DNA of 64,000 nt, taken from contig NZ_AYWO01000022.1 of NCBI RefSeq assembly GCF_000502955.1, forward strand, positions 1 to 64,000, in the 5' to 3' direction. The translations under genes were made by a program, and so were the position numbers. The notes under the pieces were generated by a model. The model was not told the DNA's origin, made no database searches, and saw only the letters and a program-made list of their open reading frames with translations. Positions 53,378 to 61,404 of this stretch are shown here, one piece after another. This DNA is from Mesorhizobium sp. LNHC252B00. Lineage in GTDB: Bacteria > Pseudomonadota > Alphaproteobacteria > Rhizobiales > Rhizobiaceae. Within the stretch, counting starts at the first letter, position 1, and every line of letters starts with the position of its first letter.

Positions 53378-54874
53378 ATGTCGGTTGAACAGATACTATG
53401 GTCGCAAGACGCAACCGGCCTCGCCGATCTGATTCGCAAGGGCGAGGTCTCGCCCGTCGAGTTGACCGAGGCCGCGATTGCCCGCGCCGAGGCCACCCGT
53501 CCCGACATCAACGCCACGGCCGTGTCGCTCTATGATGCCGCCCGCGCCCGCGCAAGGATCGTCGACCGCTCGCTGCCGCTGGCCGGCGTCCCGTTCGCCA
53601 TCAAGGATCTCGGCATCGCCATCAAGGGCGTGTCGACGCATGGCGGCAGCCGCATTCCGGCATGGCTGGCCGACGTCGATTCGGCGCTCACCGACCGCTA
53701 TCTTGCCGCCGGGCTCATTCCGATCGTCACCTCGACGTCGCCGGAACACGGGCTGCGGTTGATGACCGAGTCCAAAGCCTTTGGCATCACCTGCAATCCG
53801 TGGAACACCGGCCATACCAGTGGTGGCTCGTCGGGCGGTGCGGCGGCACTGGTCGCCGCCGGCGTCGTGCCGGTGGCGCACGCCTCGGATGGCGGCGGCT
53901 CGATCCGCGTGCCCGCCGCCTGCACCGGGCTTGTCGGCCTGAAGACGTCGCGCGGCCGCACACCGCTGACGCCCCTGGTGAGCGAAAGCTGGTACGGCAT
54001 GGTGGTCGACCATGCGCTCACCCGTTCGGTGCGCGATTGCGCGTTGCTGCTCGATCTCACCCACGGACCCGACCTTTTGTCGCCCTATGCCGCGCCGCCG
54101 CCGAAAGGCACGTTCACGGCGGCCGCTGCGCGCGATCCCGGCAAGCTCAGGCTGGCCGTGTACCGCAAGTCGCCGCTTGGCCTGCCGATCTCGGATGAGA
54201 CGCTCAAGGCGCTCGACACGGCGGTGGCGCTTGCCCGCGAGGGTGGCCACACCGTCGAGGAGATCGACCTGCCCTTCATAGGTCGAGATTTCCTCGCCGG
54301 CTTCTGCAGGACGGTTGCCTCGGCCGTCGCCGGCACGATGCGGGCGGAGGCGCTGCGTGTCGGCCGTTCCGTTATGGGCGACGTCGAGCGGGCCACCCGG
54401 GTGCTCGGCAGGTTGGGCGAGATGCTGTCGGCCGGCGAGACCTATGCCGACCTGCAGCGGTTGCATGCCGCCTCGCGGCAGCTGATCGCGGAGACTGCTC
54501 GGTATGACGCCGTACTGATGCCGATCATTGCCCATCCGCCGCTCGCCTGCGGCACCATGGATCCGAAAGGCACCGACGAGTTCATTGAGAACCTGCTCGA
54601 CAAGTTTCACCTGACGCCCTTGCTGAAGCTGAAACCGTTCTTCGGCCAGTTGATGGACAAGAGCCTCTGGTTCACCCATTGGCCGGCGATCCAGAATGTC
54701 AGCGGCCAGCCGTCCATCGCACTGCCGGTCCATGTCACCGATACCGGCCTGCCGCTCGGCATCCAGGCGGCGGGCCGCCCGGGCGACGAGGAGACGCTGC
54801 TGTCGCTCGCCGCGCAGATGGAAAAGATCTCGGGCTGGCTGGGCCGCAGGGCGCCGCTGAAGGTGCCGTCATGA
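53378..54874 (+). CDS. Amidase signature family protein
   Basis: Cytosolic amide hydrolase of 498 residues. The Ser-cisSer-Lys triad reads Lys76 (AIKDLG), Ser151 (GGSSGG) and Ser175 (DGGGSIR). The spacings of 75 and 24 equal those of mammalian FAAH (142-217-241). No GatB/GatC-like context, so it is a stand-alone amidase, not GatA. GGGGAG lies seven bases before ATG 53378. The substrate is unknown. Confidence 0.88.
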   Translation: MSVEQILWSQDATGLADLIRKGEVSPVELTEAAIARAEATRPDINATAVSLYDAARARARIVDRSLPLAGVPFAIKDLGIAIKGVSTHGGSRIPAWLADVDSALTDRYLAAGLIPIVTSTSPEHGLRLMTESKAFGITCNPWNTGHTSGGSSGGAAALVAAGVVPVAHASDGGGSIRVPAACTGLVGLKTSRGRTPLTPLVSESWYGMVVDHALTRSVRDCALLLDLTHGPDLLSPYAAPPPKGTFTAAAARDPGKLRLAVYRKSPLGLPISDETLKALDTAVALAREGGHTVEEIDLPFIGRDFLAGFCRTVASAVAGTMRAEALRVGRSVMGDVERATRVLGRLGEMLSAGETYADLQRLHAASRQLIAETARYDAVLMPIIAHPPLACGTMDPKGTDEFIENLLDKFHLTPLLKLKPFFGQLMDKSLWFTHWPAIQNVSGQPSIALPVHVTDTGLPLGIQAAGRPGDEETLLSLAAQMEKISGWLGRRAPLKVPS

Positions 54875-54980
54875 TGACGAGGTCGTGAGGCGCTGGAATA
54901 TGACAGCAAAGCCATTTGCGGGTGGCGCCAATTCCCGCTAAGACGCCGCCGTCTTTACCGATCTCCAGGGAACCAAGCCG

Positions 54981-55874
54981 ATGACGGACATCGCCGCCAC
55001 CGCCGAAATGCAGGCAGCCCTGCTGTCGCGGGCGCTGCCCTACATGCAGCGCTACGAGAACAAGACGGTCGTGGTGAAATATGGCGGCCACGCCATGGGC
55101 AATATCGAACTCGGCAAGGCGTTCGCCCGCGATATCGCGCTCTTGAAACAATCCGGCGTCAACCCGATCGTCGTCCATGGCGGCGGCCCGCAGATCGGCG
55201 CCATGCTGGCCAAGATGGGCATCGAATCCAAGTTCGAGGGCGGCCTGCGCGTCACCGACCAGAAGACGGTCGAGATCGTCGAGATGGTATTGGCCGGTTC
55301 GATCAACAAGGAGATCGTCGCCCTGATCAACGCCGAGGGCGAATGGGCGATCGGCCTGTGCGGCAAGGACGGCAACATGGTTTTCGCCGAAAAGGCCCGC
55401 AAGACGATGATCGACCCTGACTCCAATATCGAGCGCGTGCTCGATCTCGGCTTTGTCGGCGAGCCGGTCGAGGTCGACCGCACCTTGCTCGATCTTCTGG
55501 CGCGCTCCGAAATGATCCCGGTGCTGGCGCCGGTGGCGCCCGGCCGCGACGGCCACACCTACAACATCAATGCCGATACTTTCGCCGGCGCCATTGCCGG
55601 AGCCTGCCAGGCGACACGCCTGCTGTTCCTCACCGATGTGCCGGGCGTGCTCGACAAGGACAAAAACCTGATCGATGAGTTGACAGTTGCCGAGGCCAAG
55701 GCGCTGATCAAGGACGGCACGGTCTCGGGCGGGATGATCCCCAAGGTCGAAACCTGTATCGAAGCGATCGAGCGCGGCGTCGAAGGCGTCGTCATCCTCA
55801 ACGGCAAGACGCCGCATTCGGTGCTGCTCGAGCTGTTCACCGAACACGGCGCCGGCACGCTGATCGTGCCCTGA
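54981..55874 (+). CDS. argB: Acetylglutamate kinase
   Basis: Second enzyme of arginine biosynthesis, phosphorylating N-acetylglutamate. 297 residues, the usual alphaproteobacterial length. The amino-acid-kinase motifs [52 protein letters not shown] and [10 protein letters not shown] are all present. The N-terminal helix ([18 protein letters not shown]) indicates the hexameric, arginine-inhibited type. It is convergent with the ridA-like gene across a hairpin. Confidence 0.96.
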   Translation: MTDIAATAEMQAALLSRALPYMQRYENKTVVVKYGGHAMGNIELGKAFARDIALLKQSGVNPIVVHGGGPQIGAMLAKMGIESKFEGGLRVTDQKTVEIVEMVLAGSINKEIVALINAEGEWAIGLCGKDGNMVFAEKARKTMIDPDSNIERVLDLGFVGEPVEVDRTLLDLLARSEMIPVLAPVAPGRDGHTYNINADTFAGAIAGACQATRLLFLTDVPGVLDKDKNLIDELTVAEAKALIKDGTVSGGMIPKVETCIEAIERGVEGVVILNGKTPHSVLLELFTEHGAGTLIVP

Positions 55875-55889
55875 GCGGCGGCCGATCTG

Positions 55890-55912
55890 TCGATCGGTCT
55901 GCCGCCGATCGA
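55890..55912. terminator. Hairpin between convergent argB and ridA-like genes
   Basis: TCGATCGG (55890-55897) and CCGATCGA (55905-55912) form a perfect 8-bp stem with a seven-base loop, filling the 38-bp gap. No T-tract follows, so it is only a possible bidirectional pause or stability element. Confidence 0.35.
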
Positions 55913-56311
55913 TCAAGCGGCCTGAGGAAGGCGTGCAATGACCTTTATCTCGAAGTCGAAGCCCGCCAGCCAGTTCACGCCCACTGCGGTCCAGTTCGTG
56001 TAAGGCGGTTCGCCGAATACCTTCTTTCGAACCGCGTCGATCGCCTCCCACTGCGCGGCCGGATCGGTGTGGAATGTGGTGACGTCGACAATGTCGTCGA
56101 ACGTGCCACCGGCGGCTTTCAGCACGGCTGCGAGATTATCGAAGGCAAGCTGGACCTGCTTTTCGAAGACCGGCTCGGGCGACCCGTCTTCGCGGCTGCC
56201 GACCTGGCCGGAGACGAACAGAAGGTCGCCCGAACGGATCGCCGCCGAATAACGGTTGATCTCGTAGAGAGCCTGCCGGCCGGCCGGAAAGATCGCGTCG
56301 CGTTTGGTCAT
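55913..56311 (-). CDS. RidA/YjgF family protein
   Basis: 132 residues of the RidA superfamily, which hydrolyse reactive enamine/imine intermediates or act on related small molecules. The family motif SGQVGSREDG and the C-terminal IKVIARLPQA strand are present. The canonical deaminase Arg (in the RxxVQVxxLP-like C-terminal motif of true RidA) is not obvious, so it belongs to another Rid group. ATG 56311 has GGAGTG seven bases upstream. Three palindromes lie 135-200 bp upstream. Confidence 0.87.
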   Translation of the reverse strand: MTKRDAIFPAGRQALYEINRYSAAIRSGDLLFVSGQVGSREDGSPEPVFEKQVQLAFDNLAAVLKAAGGTFDDIVDVTTFHTDPAAQWEAIDAVRKKVFGEPPYTNWTAVGVNWLAGFDFEIKVIARLPQAA

Positions 56312-56445
56312 AGTTTCACTCCATCTAGATAAGGCAGGTCCGACCTCCTGATGATCGCGACGTGGCTTCGCCGAGAAGGCGAGAGCTATCCGCAGGGCTT
56401 CAGGGTTTTGGATCGCTGCACTCCAACATCCGGGACGGTTGTTGA

Positions 56446-56460
56446 CATACGTCCCGTATG
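56446..56460. promoter_or_regulatory. Operator-like palindrome, box 1, upstream of ridA-like gene
   Basis: CATACG, three bases, CGTATG is a perfect 6-3-6 inverted repeat. It is 28 bp (centre to centre) from box 2 and has the same arms. Confidence 0.55.
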
Positions 56461-56472
56461 CCGGATGTGGGA

Positions 56473-56489
56473 ACATACGGCGCGTATGT
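56473..56489. promoter_or_regulatory. Operator-like palindrome, box 2, upstream of ridA-like gene
   Basis: ACATACG, GCG, CGTATGT is a perfect 7-3-7 inverted repeat, the best of the three. On the minus strand its edge overlaps TTGACA (56487-56492), a possible -35 of the ridA promoter, as expected for a repressor site. Confidence 0.6.
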
Positions 56490-56495
56490 CAATGT

Positions 56496-56512
56496 GAATA
56501 CGTCGCGCATGT
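56496..56512. promoter_or_regulatory. Operator-like palindrome, box 3, upstream of ridA-like gene
   Basis: GAATACG, TCG, CGCATGT matches box 2 at most positions with imperfect symmetry. Centre spacing to box 2 is 23 bp. It is a likely weaker third site for the same regulator. Confidence 0.4.
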
Positions 56513-56535
56513 TTTTATGAGATTGCCAAGAGCTG

Positions 56536-58083
56536 TCACGCGCGGGGTGAAATCGTAATCTCGGGCGACGTCAGCTTTCGCTTTAGGCGTTGGACAACCA
56601 TGGACTCCTCTTCCGTGTCCTGCGGAGCGCCCCAGAATTCGGCAAGCGTCGGGCCGTCCTTCACCCTGATGTCGCGGACCAGAAAACCCCAGACCTCGCG
56701 GAACCAGACGCGCCGGCCCATCTGGATATACCAGCGCATCGAGTGCCGCTGCTCGGGATCCCTATGGAACAGGATGCGGGCCAGCGCCTTCGGCCGCGAC
56801 TGCACCGCCAGCTCGATCAGCTTGACGCTGAAGAACAGCATCCACGGCTTCAGCCGCGTCATCTGCAGCACCTGGTGCTTGTAGTCCCACAGCCGGGCAT
56901 CCTTCTGGATCACCTTGCGGCTCCGCGCGATCCTGAAGAACGGCGTCCAGCGATGCGGCGTCACATAAAGCGCCTGGATCTGGTCCGGGTCGTAGGCGAT
57001 CAACTGGCGAAAGCCGCGCCACAGGTCGCGAAACCCCTCATCCTCGAAGCCGGCTACCCAGGTCGCCATCGACAGTATGCCGTTGAGGCGCAGCAGCCTT
57101 ATCGCCTCGCGGTCGGATGAGGTGCTGCCGCCCTTGCGGATCAATTGAAGCGTCTGCTCGTCGGTATTTTCCATGCCGAGCAGCCAGCGGATGACACCTG
57201 CCTTGCGATAGAGGTGCAGGATGTCAGCGTCGCGCACGATGTCGTCGGCGCGGGTCGAGCCGACGATCAGCACCGGCACATTCTCGATAATCAGGGCATC
57301 GAGAAAGGCGCGCCAGGCCTTCTTCGATACCGTCGGGTTCTCGTCGGCGAGATTGATCAGTTCAACGCCATGCTCGCGGTGCAACAATGCTATTTCTTGC
57401 GCGAATTTAACCGGGTCGCGATGCCGCCAGCGGGTCCAGAAGCCGCGCTGGCCGCAATAGTTGCACAGATGCGGGCAGCCGCGCGAAAACTGCATGACCA
57501 CGGCACGCTTGCCGCCCCAATAGCTGTAGCGCCCGTGATCGATCAGCTCCCAGCCGACACGGTAGGCGTCGAGTTCTGCGATGGTCATGGCCGGCTGCGT
57601 GGCGAAGGGACGGCGCAGATCGTCGCGATAAGCGATGCCGGCCACGCTCCCCGGCGGCTGGTGCATTTCAAGCGCCTCGACCAGCGCCACCACGGTCGCC
57701 TCGCCCTCGCCGCGCACGACGAAGTCGAAGACGTCCGTTTCAGCCAGTATGTCACGCCAGTGATAGGTCGGAAAAACGCCGCCATAGATGATGATGGTCG
57801 CCGGCTCGCGCTGCTTGATCATCTTGGCGAGTAGCAGGGCGGTCGGGTGCGCCGAGGTCGAGCCGGAATGGCCGATCAGGACGAAGTCGGGGCGATCCGT
57901 GAGCGCGTTGCGCACGACGATATCAAGTGGCATCGGTCCGAATTCGGCGTCGACAAGGCGCACCTCATGGCCGGCATCGATCAGCGGGCCGCCGAGCGCC
58001 AAAAGGCCGAGCGGCGGCAGGTGGTCGTCGGGCACGCGACTGCCGATGGCGGTGTGCGGCGGATTGATCAGGACGATGTTCAT
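56536..58083 (-). CDS. B12-binding radical SAM protein, BchE-like (anaerobic Mg-protoporphyrin IX monomethyl ester cyclase type)
   Basis: 515 residues. Residues 1-140 are a cobalamin-binding-type Rossmann region (IVLINPPHTAIGS ... IIIYGGVFPTYHWRDIL). The radical SAM motif C-x3-C-x2-C is Cys203, Cys207, Cys210 (SRGCPHLCNYCGQ). The stretches GFWTRWRHRDPVKFAQEIALL, STRADDIVRDADILHLYRKAGVIR and KGGSTSSDREAIRLLR are those of BchE, which closes ring E of bacteriochlorophyll without oxygen. No other bch or photosynthesis gene is in the window. It lies 114 bp from lrp on the same strand. The true substrate here is uncertain. Confidence 0.8.
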   Translation of the reverse strand: MNIVLINPPHTAIGSRVPDDHLPPLGLLALGGPLIDAGHEVRLVDAEFGPMPLDIVVRNALTDRPDFVLIGHSGSTSAHPTALLLAKMIKQREPATIIIYGGVFPTYHWRDILAETDVFDFVVRGEGEATVVALVEALEMHQPPGSVAGIAYRDDLRRPFATQPAMTIAELDAYRVGWELIDHGRYSYWGGKRAVVMQFSRGCPHLCNYCGQRGFWTRWRHRDPVKFAQEIALLHREHGVELINLADENPTVSKKAWRAFLDALIIENVPVLIVGSTRADDIVRDADILHLYRKAGVIRWLLGMENTDEQTLQLIRKGGSTSSDREAIRLLRLNGILSMATWVAGFEDEGFRDLWRGFRQLIAYDPDQIQALYVTPHRWTPFFRIARSRKVIQKDARLWDYKHQVLQMTRLKPWMLFFSVKLIELAVQSRPKALARILFHRDPEQRHSMRWYIQMGRRVWFREVWGFLVRDIRVKDGPTLAEFWGAPQDTEEESMVVQRLKRKLTSPEITISPRA

Positions 58084-58197
58084 GGCGGACCTCCGGCTGT
58101 TGGTCCGCGCAAGCTGGCCGGCGATGTGGACACGGGCTTGGCCCGCTTCAGCAGTTTGCGTGCAGCTTTCCCGCAGGAATACTGAAGGCAGGCATTG

Positions 58198-58674
58198 TCA
58201 TCGCCTCAGGTGGGCGAGCGGCACGTGGCCAGGCCCCTTGATGTTCTGCAGCACGAGTTGGGTATGAACGTCGCGCACGCCGTCGAGCCGCATCAGCCGG
58301 TGCATGACGAAGGCGTTGAGCTCGTCGACCGATGGCACCATGACATGCAGCAGGAAATCGTGGTCGCCGGTCATTGTCCAGCACGCAGACACCTCGTCCA
58401 TGCGCTGGACCGCGGCGATGAAACTTTCGGGCGAGCCGTCGCTGTGGCTGACAAGGCGCACCTGGATGAACACCTCGACCATCAGCCCGACCGCGCGGCG
58501 GCCGATCACCGCGGCAAAACCCTTGATGATACCGGTCTCCTGCAGCGCCTCGAAACGCCGTGCGCAAGGCGTCGTCGACAGGCCGATCTCTTGTGCCAGC
58601 TCGGAGACAGGCTTACGCCCGTCGCGCTGCAGGACATCGAGCATCCTGATCTCGAAATCATCGAATTGAGGCAT
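58198..58674 (-). CDS. Lrp/AsnC family transcriptional regulator
   Basis: 158 residues. Helix-turn-helix (MLDVLQRDGRKPVSELAQEIGLSTTPCARRFEALQETGIIKGF) followed by the RAM effector domain (ACWTMTGDHDFLLHVMVPSVDELNAFV). ATG 58674 has GGAGGA seven bases upstream. It is divergent from phhA, so it probably activates phenylalanine hydroxylase in response to phenylalanine or tyrosine, as is common for Lrp-type proteins beside amino-acid catabolic genes. Confidence 0.92.
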   Translation of the reverse strand: MPQFDDFEIRMLDVLQRDGRKPVSELAQEIGLSTTPCARRFEALQETGIIKGFAAVIGRRAVGLMVEVFIQVRLVSHSDGSPESFIAAVQRMDEVSACWTMTGDHDFLLHVMVPSVDELNAFVMHRLMRLDGVRDVHTQLVLQNIKGPGHVPLAHLRR

Positions 58675-58702
58675 CTTCACTCCTCCAAAAGGGCTTCTGA
58701 GT

Positions 58703-58762
58703 AAATCTTACCTCGATTTCTCTCGTTGAGCCATCATCAAAACCGATTTACCTCGGCAAATC
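58703..58762. promoter_or_regulatory. Repeated Lrp-type sites in the lrp/phhA intergenic region
   Basis: TTACCTCG occurs at 58708-58715 and 58748-58755, exactly 40 bp apart (about four helical turns). Each copy is flanked by AAATC/GATTT arms: AAATC ... GATTT (58703-58719) and GATTT ... AAATC (58745-58762). Phased A/T-rich repeats are typical of Lrp family sites, and the regulator gene is adjacent. Confidence 0.5.
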
Positions 58763-58812
58763 CGGTTATCTTTAACACGTCAGCCATCCATGATCTGTGA
58801 GGAGAAAAAGTC

Positions 58813-59649
58813 ATGACGACGATGACAGTTGCGGAATACGCCCGCGATTGCGCGGCGCAAGGGTTGCGCGGCAACTATTCGGTCTGCCGTGCCGATTTCA
58901 CCGTGGCGCAGGGTTACGACTACAGCGACGAAGAGCAGGCAGTGTGGCGCACGCTGTGCGACCGCCAGACCGAACTGACGCGCAAGCTCGCACACCACTC
59001 CTATCTAGACGGCGTCGAGAAGCTCGGCCTGCTCGACCGCATCCCTGATTTCGACGAGGTCAGCGCCAAGCTGCGCAAGCTGACCGGCTGGGAGATCGTT
59101 GCCGTGCCAGGTCTCATTCCCGCGGCTCCCTTCTTCGACCATCTCGCCAATCGCCGATTCCCGGTCACCAACTGGCTACGGACCAGGCAGGAGCTCGACT
59201 ACATCGTCGAGCCGGACATGTTCCATGACTTCTTCGGCCACGTCCCGGTGTTGTCGCAGCCGGTGTTTGCCGATTTCATGCAAATGTATGGCCGCAAGGC
59301 CGGCGACATCATTGCGCTGGGCGGCGACGAGATGATCACCAGGCTCTACTGGTATACGGCAGAATACGGCCTGATGCAGGAGGCCGGCCAGCCGCTGAAG
59401 GCCTTTGGCGCCGGCCTGATGTCCTCGTTCACGGAATTGCAGTTCGCCGTCGACGGCAAGGATGCCCACCACGCGCCTTTCCACCTGGAGACGGTGATGC
59501 GGACCGGCTACGAGATCGACAAGTTCCAGCGCGTCTATTTCGTGCTGCCGTCGTTTGACGCCTTGCGCGATGCCTTCCGGACCGCCGACTTCGAGGCGAT
59601 AGTCGCCCGCCGCAAGGGCCAGCCGGCACTCGACCCGGCGACGGTCTGA
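58813..59649 (+). CDS. phhA: Phenylalanine 4-monooxygenase
   Basis: Pterin-dependent non-heme iron hydroxylase converting phenylalanine to tyrosine, 278 residues. The iron ligands are His138 and His143 (FHDFFGHVPVL) and Glu184 (YTAEYGL), the same numbering as in the Chromobacterium violaceum enzyme. GAGGAG precedes ATG 58813. A pterin-4a-carbinolamine dehydratase gene, often linked, is not in the window. It is probably induced through the divergent Lrp protein. Confidence 0.95.
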   Translation: MTTMTVAEYARDCAAQGLRGNYSVCRADFTVAQGYDYSDEEQAVWRTLCDRQTELTRKLAHHSYLDGVEKLGLLDRIPDFDEVSAKLRKLTGWEIVAVPGLIPAAPFFDHLANRRFPVTNWLRTRQELDYIVEPDMFHDFFGHVPVLSQPVFADFMQMYGRKAGDIIALGGDEMITRLYWYTAEYGLMQEAGQPLKAFGAGLMSSFTELQFAVDGKDAHHAPFHLETVMRTGYEIDKFQRVYFVLPSFDALRDAFRTADFEAIVARRKGQPALDPATV

Positions 59650-59755
59650 CGCCTCAGTCGGTCTCGCTGGCCGCAGCCGCGGTGCTGGTGCGCATCGCCG
59701 TCTACGGCCTTTGAGCCATGCCCTGCATCTGCCGGCGCCCGCATCAGCGCCTTGA

Positions 59756-60517
59756 TCAGGCCGCTTCGGAAATGTCCGTGCCGAGGATCGTCAGGTTGCG
59801 GCCCTGATGCTTGGCCTGGTAGAGGCGCCGGTCGGCGGCGCGCATCAGGTCCGACACGCTCATATCTTCGCCGCAGACGGTGCCGCCGATGCTGACGGTG
59901 AGTGGAATGGTCCGCTCGTCGACGGGCCGGAAGCGGATCAGCTCGACTTCGCGGCGAATGCGCTCGGCGACGCGCTTGGCCTCCTGCTCGGTGGCGCCGG
60001 TCAGGAAGGCGCCGAACTCCTCGCCGCCGATGCGGCCGAGCACATCGCCGCTGCGCACGCCGCGCTGAATCGCGCTGGCGATCAAACGCAGCGCGTCATC
60101 GCCGGTCAGGTGGCCAAAATTGTCGTTGATCCTCTTGAAGTGGTCAGCGTCGATGATCAGTAGCGCGCCGCGATCGGACTTGCGGCGCGAACCCTCCAGC
60201 GCGGCAAAGAAGCTTTCCCGGTTGAGCATGCCGGTCATGTCGTCGCGGCTTGCCTTTTCCGCCAGGCGGCGATGCGCGGCAGCGAGTTGGGCATGCGCGC
60301 GAGCGAGGTCGCGATGCGCGTTTTTCAGCCTGTCGCTTTGCCAGAAAGTACTTGCGCTGGCGGCCCATGTCAGCACCAGCGGACAGAGCGTTGAGGTCAG
60401 CCAGATCGTGCGGTTGACCGGAAATCCCATCGCCGGAACGATGATCAGCGTCAAAACGAGCGATGCCGCGACAGACGCGAAAGCGACGACGGCGGATCTC
60501 AGAATTATGCTGTTCAT
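59756..60517 (-). CDS. Membrane diguanylate cyclase (GGDEF domain)
   Basis: 253 residues. Two membrane helices (about 7-29 and 38-58), a short coiled coil (about 60-88) and a GGDEF domain with the active motif GGEEF. The product-inhibition I-site RxxD (RSGD) lies five residues before it, so it should make c-di-GMP from two GTP with feedback. GGAG lies seven bases before ATG 60517. There is no large sensor domain, so the input may be membrane-embedded. Divergent from the HAD gene. Confidence 0.92.
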   Translation of the reverse strand: MNSIILRSAVVAFASVAASLVLTLIIVPAMGFPVNRTIWLTSTLCPLVLTWAASASTFWQSDRLKNAHRDLARAHAQLAAAHRRLAEKASRDDMTGMLNRESFFAALEGSRRKSDRGALLIIDADHFKRINDNFGHLTGDDALRLIASAIQRGVRSGDVLGRIGGEEFGAFLTGATEQEAKRVAERIRREVELIRFRPVDERTIPLTVSIGGTVCGEDMSVSDLMRAADRRLYQAKHQGRNLTILGTDISEAA

Positions 60518-60677
60518 CGCTTGCTCCCACAAGACTGTCTCTGTGCCAGCAAGCCCTGAAGGGCACCTTTCCCGGATGACTAAAATTTGAACGGTGAGGT
60601 CATTTCTGCAATCATAGCGAGTAGAAGGTGTGGATAAAGTCTCTTTCAGGCCGCCCGTTTCATGCCATAAGGAGCAG

Positions 60678-61385
60678 ATGACCACGCTCCCTGACCCCGC
60701 CCGCTTCGCCCATGTCACCGATTGGGTGTTCGACCTCGACAACACGCTCTATCCGCATCATTCGAATCTGTTCTCTCAGATCGACGTCAAGATGACCGCC
60801 TATGTCGGCGAACTCCTGGCGCTGCCGCGCGACGACGCGCGCAAATTGCAGAAGGAGCTCTACCGCGAATATGGCACGACGCTGAACGGGCTGATGACGC
60901 GCCACGGCATCGACCCCGACGATTTCCTCGAGAAGGTCCATGACATCGATTACTCATGGCTAGTGCCCGATCCCGTCCTCGGCACGGCCATCCGCCAGCT
61001 TCCGGGCCGCAAGTTCATCTTCACCAATGGCGACCGCAGGCATGCCGAACGCACCGCGCGCCAGCTCGGCATTCTCGAACATTTCGACGCTATCTTCGAT
61101 ATCGTCGCCGCAGGGCTCAATCCCAAGCCGGCGCGCCAGACCTATGAGAAGTTCGCCGAACTCCACTCCGTTATTGGCCACAATGCAGTGATGTTCGAAG
61201 ACCTTGCCCGCAACCTTTCGGTGCCGAAGTCGCTGGGCATGACCACGGTGCTTGTCGTGCCGCGCAATTTCGAACCGACCTTTTCCGAGATCTGGGAGCG
61301 CGATCCAGCCAACGAGGATGACGTCGATTTCGTCACCGACGACCTTGCCAGCTTCCTGACGGCGGTAGTCGAGGTAACGGCCTGA
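60678..61385 (+). CDS. HAD-superfamily pyrimidine 5'-nucleotidase
   Basis: 236 residues. HAD motif I is FDLDNTLYP (nucleophile and acid Asp), motif II FTNGDRRH, motif III the Lys in GLNPKP and motif IV FEDLARN. The cap is the helical SDT1-like type, so it dephosphorylates pyrimidine nucleoside monophosphates. ATG 60678 follows AAGGAG by only three bases; a GTG at 60630 is an alternative. In rhizobia this gene lies between argB and dapD (from memory). Confidence 0.85.
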   Translation: MTTLPDPARFAHVTDWVFDLDNTLYPHHSNLFSQIDVKMTAYVGELLALPRDDARKLQKELYREYGTTLNGLMTRHGIDPDDFLEKVHDIDYSWLVPDPVLGTAIRQLPGRKFIFTNGDRRHAERTARQLGILEHFDAIFDIVAAGLNPKPARQTYEKFAELHSVIGHNAVMFEDLARNLSVPKSLGMTTVLVVPRNFEPTFSEIWERDPANEDDVDFVTDDLASFLTAVVEVTA

Positions 61386-61404
61386 AGCGTCCTGCCCGCC
61401 AGGT

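Noticed and set aside
53396-54733. 445-codon antisense ORF opposite the amidase gene
   Set aside because: The sense strand has an exact Ser-Ser-Lys triad; the antisense frame has no recognisable domain.
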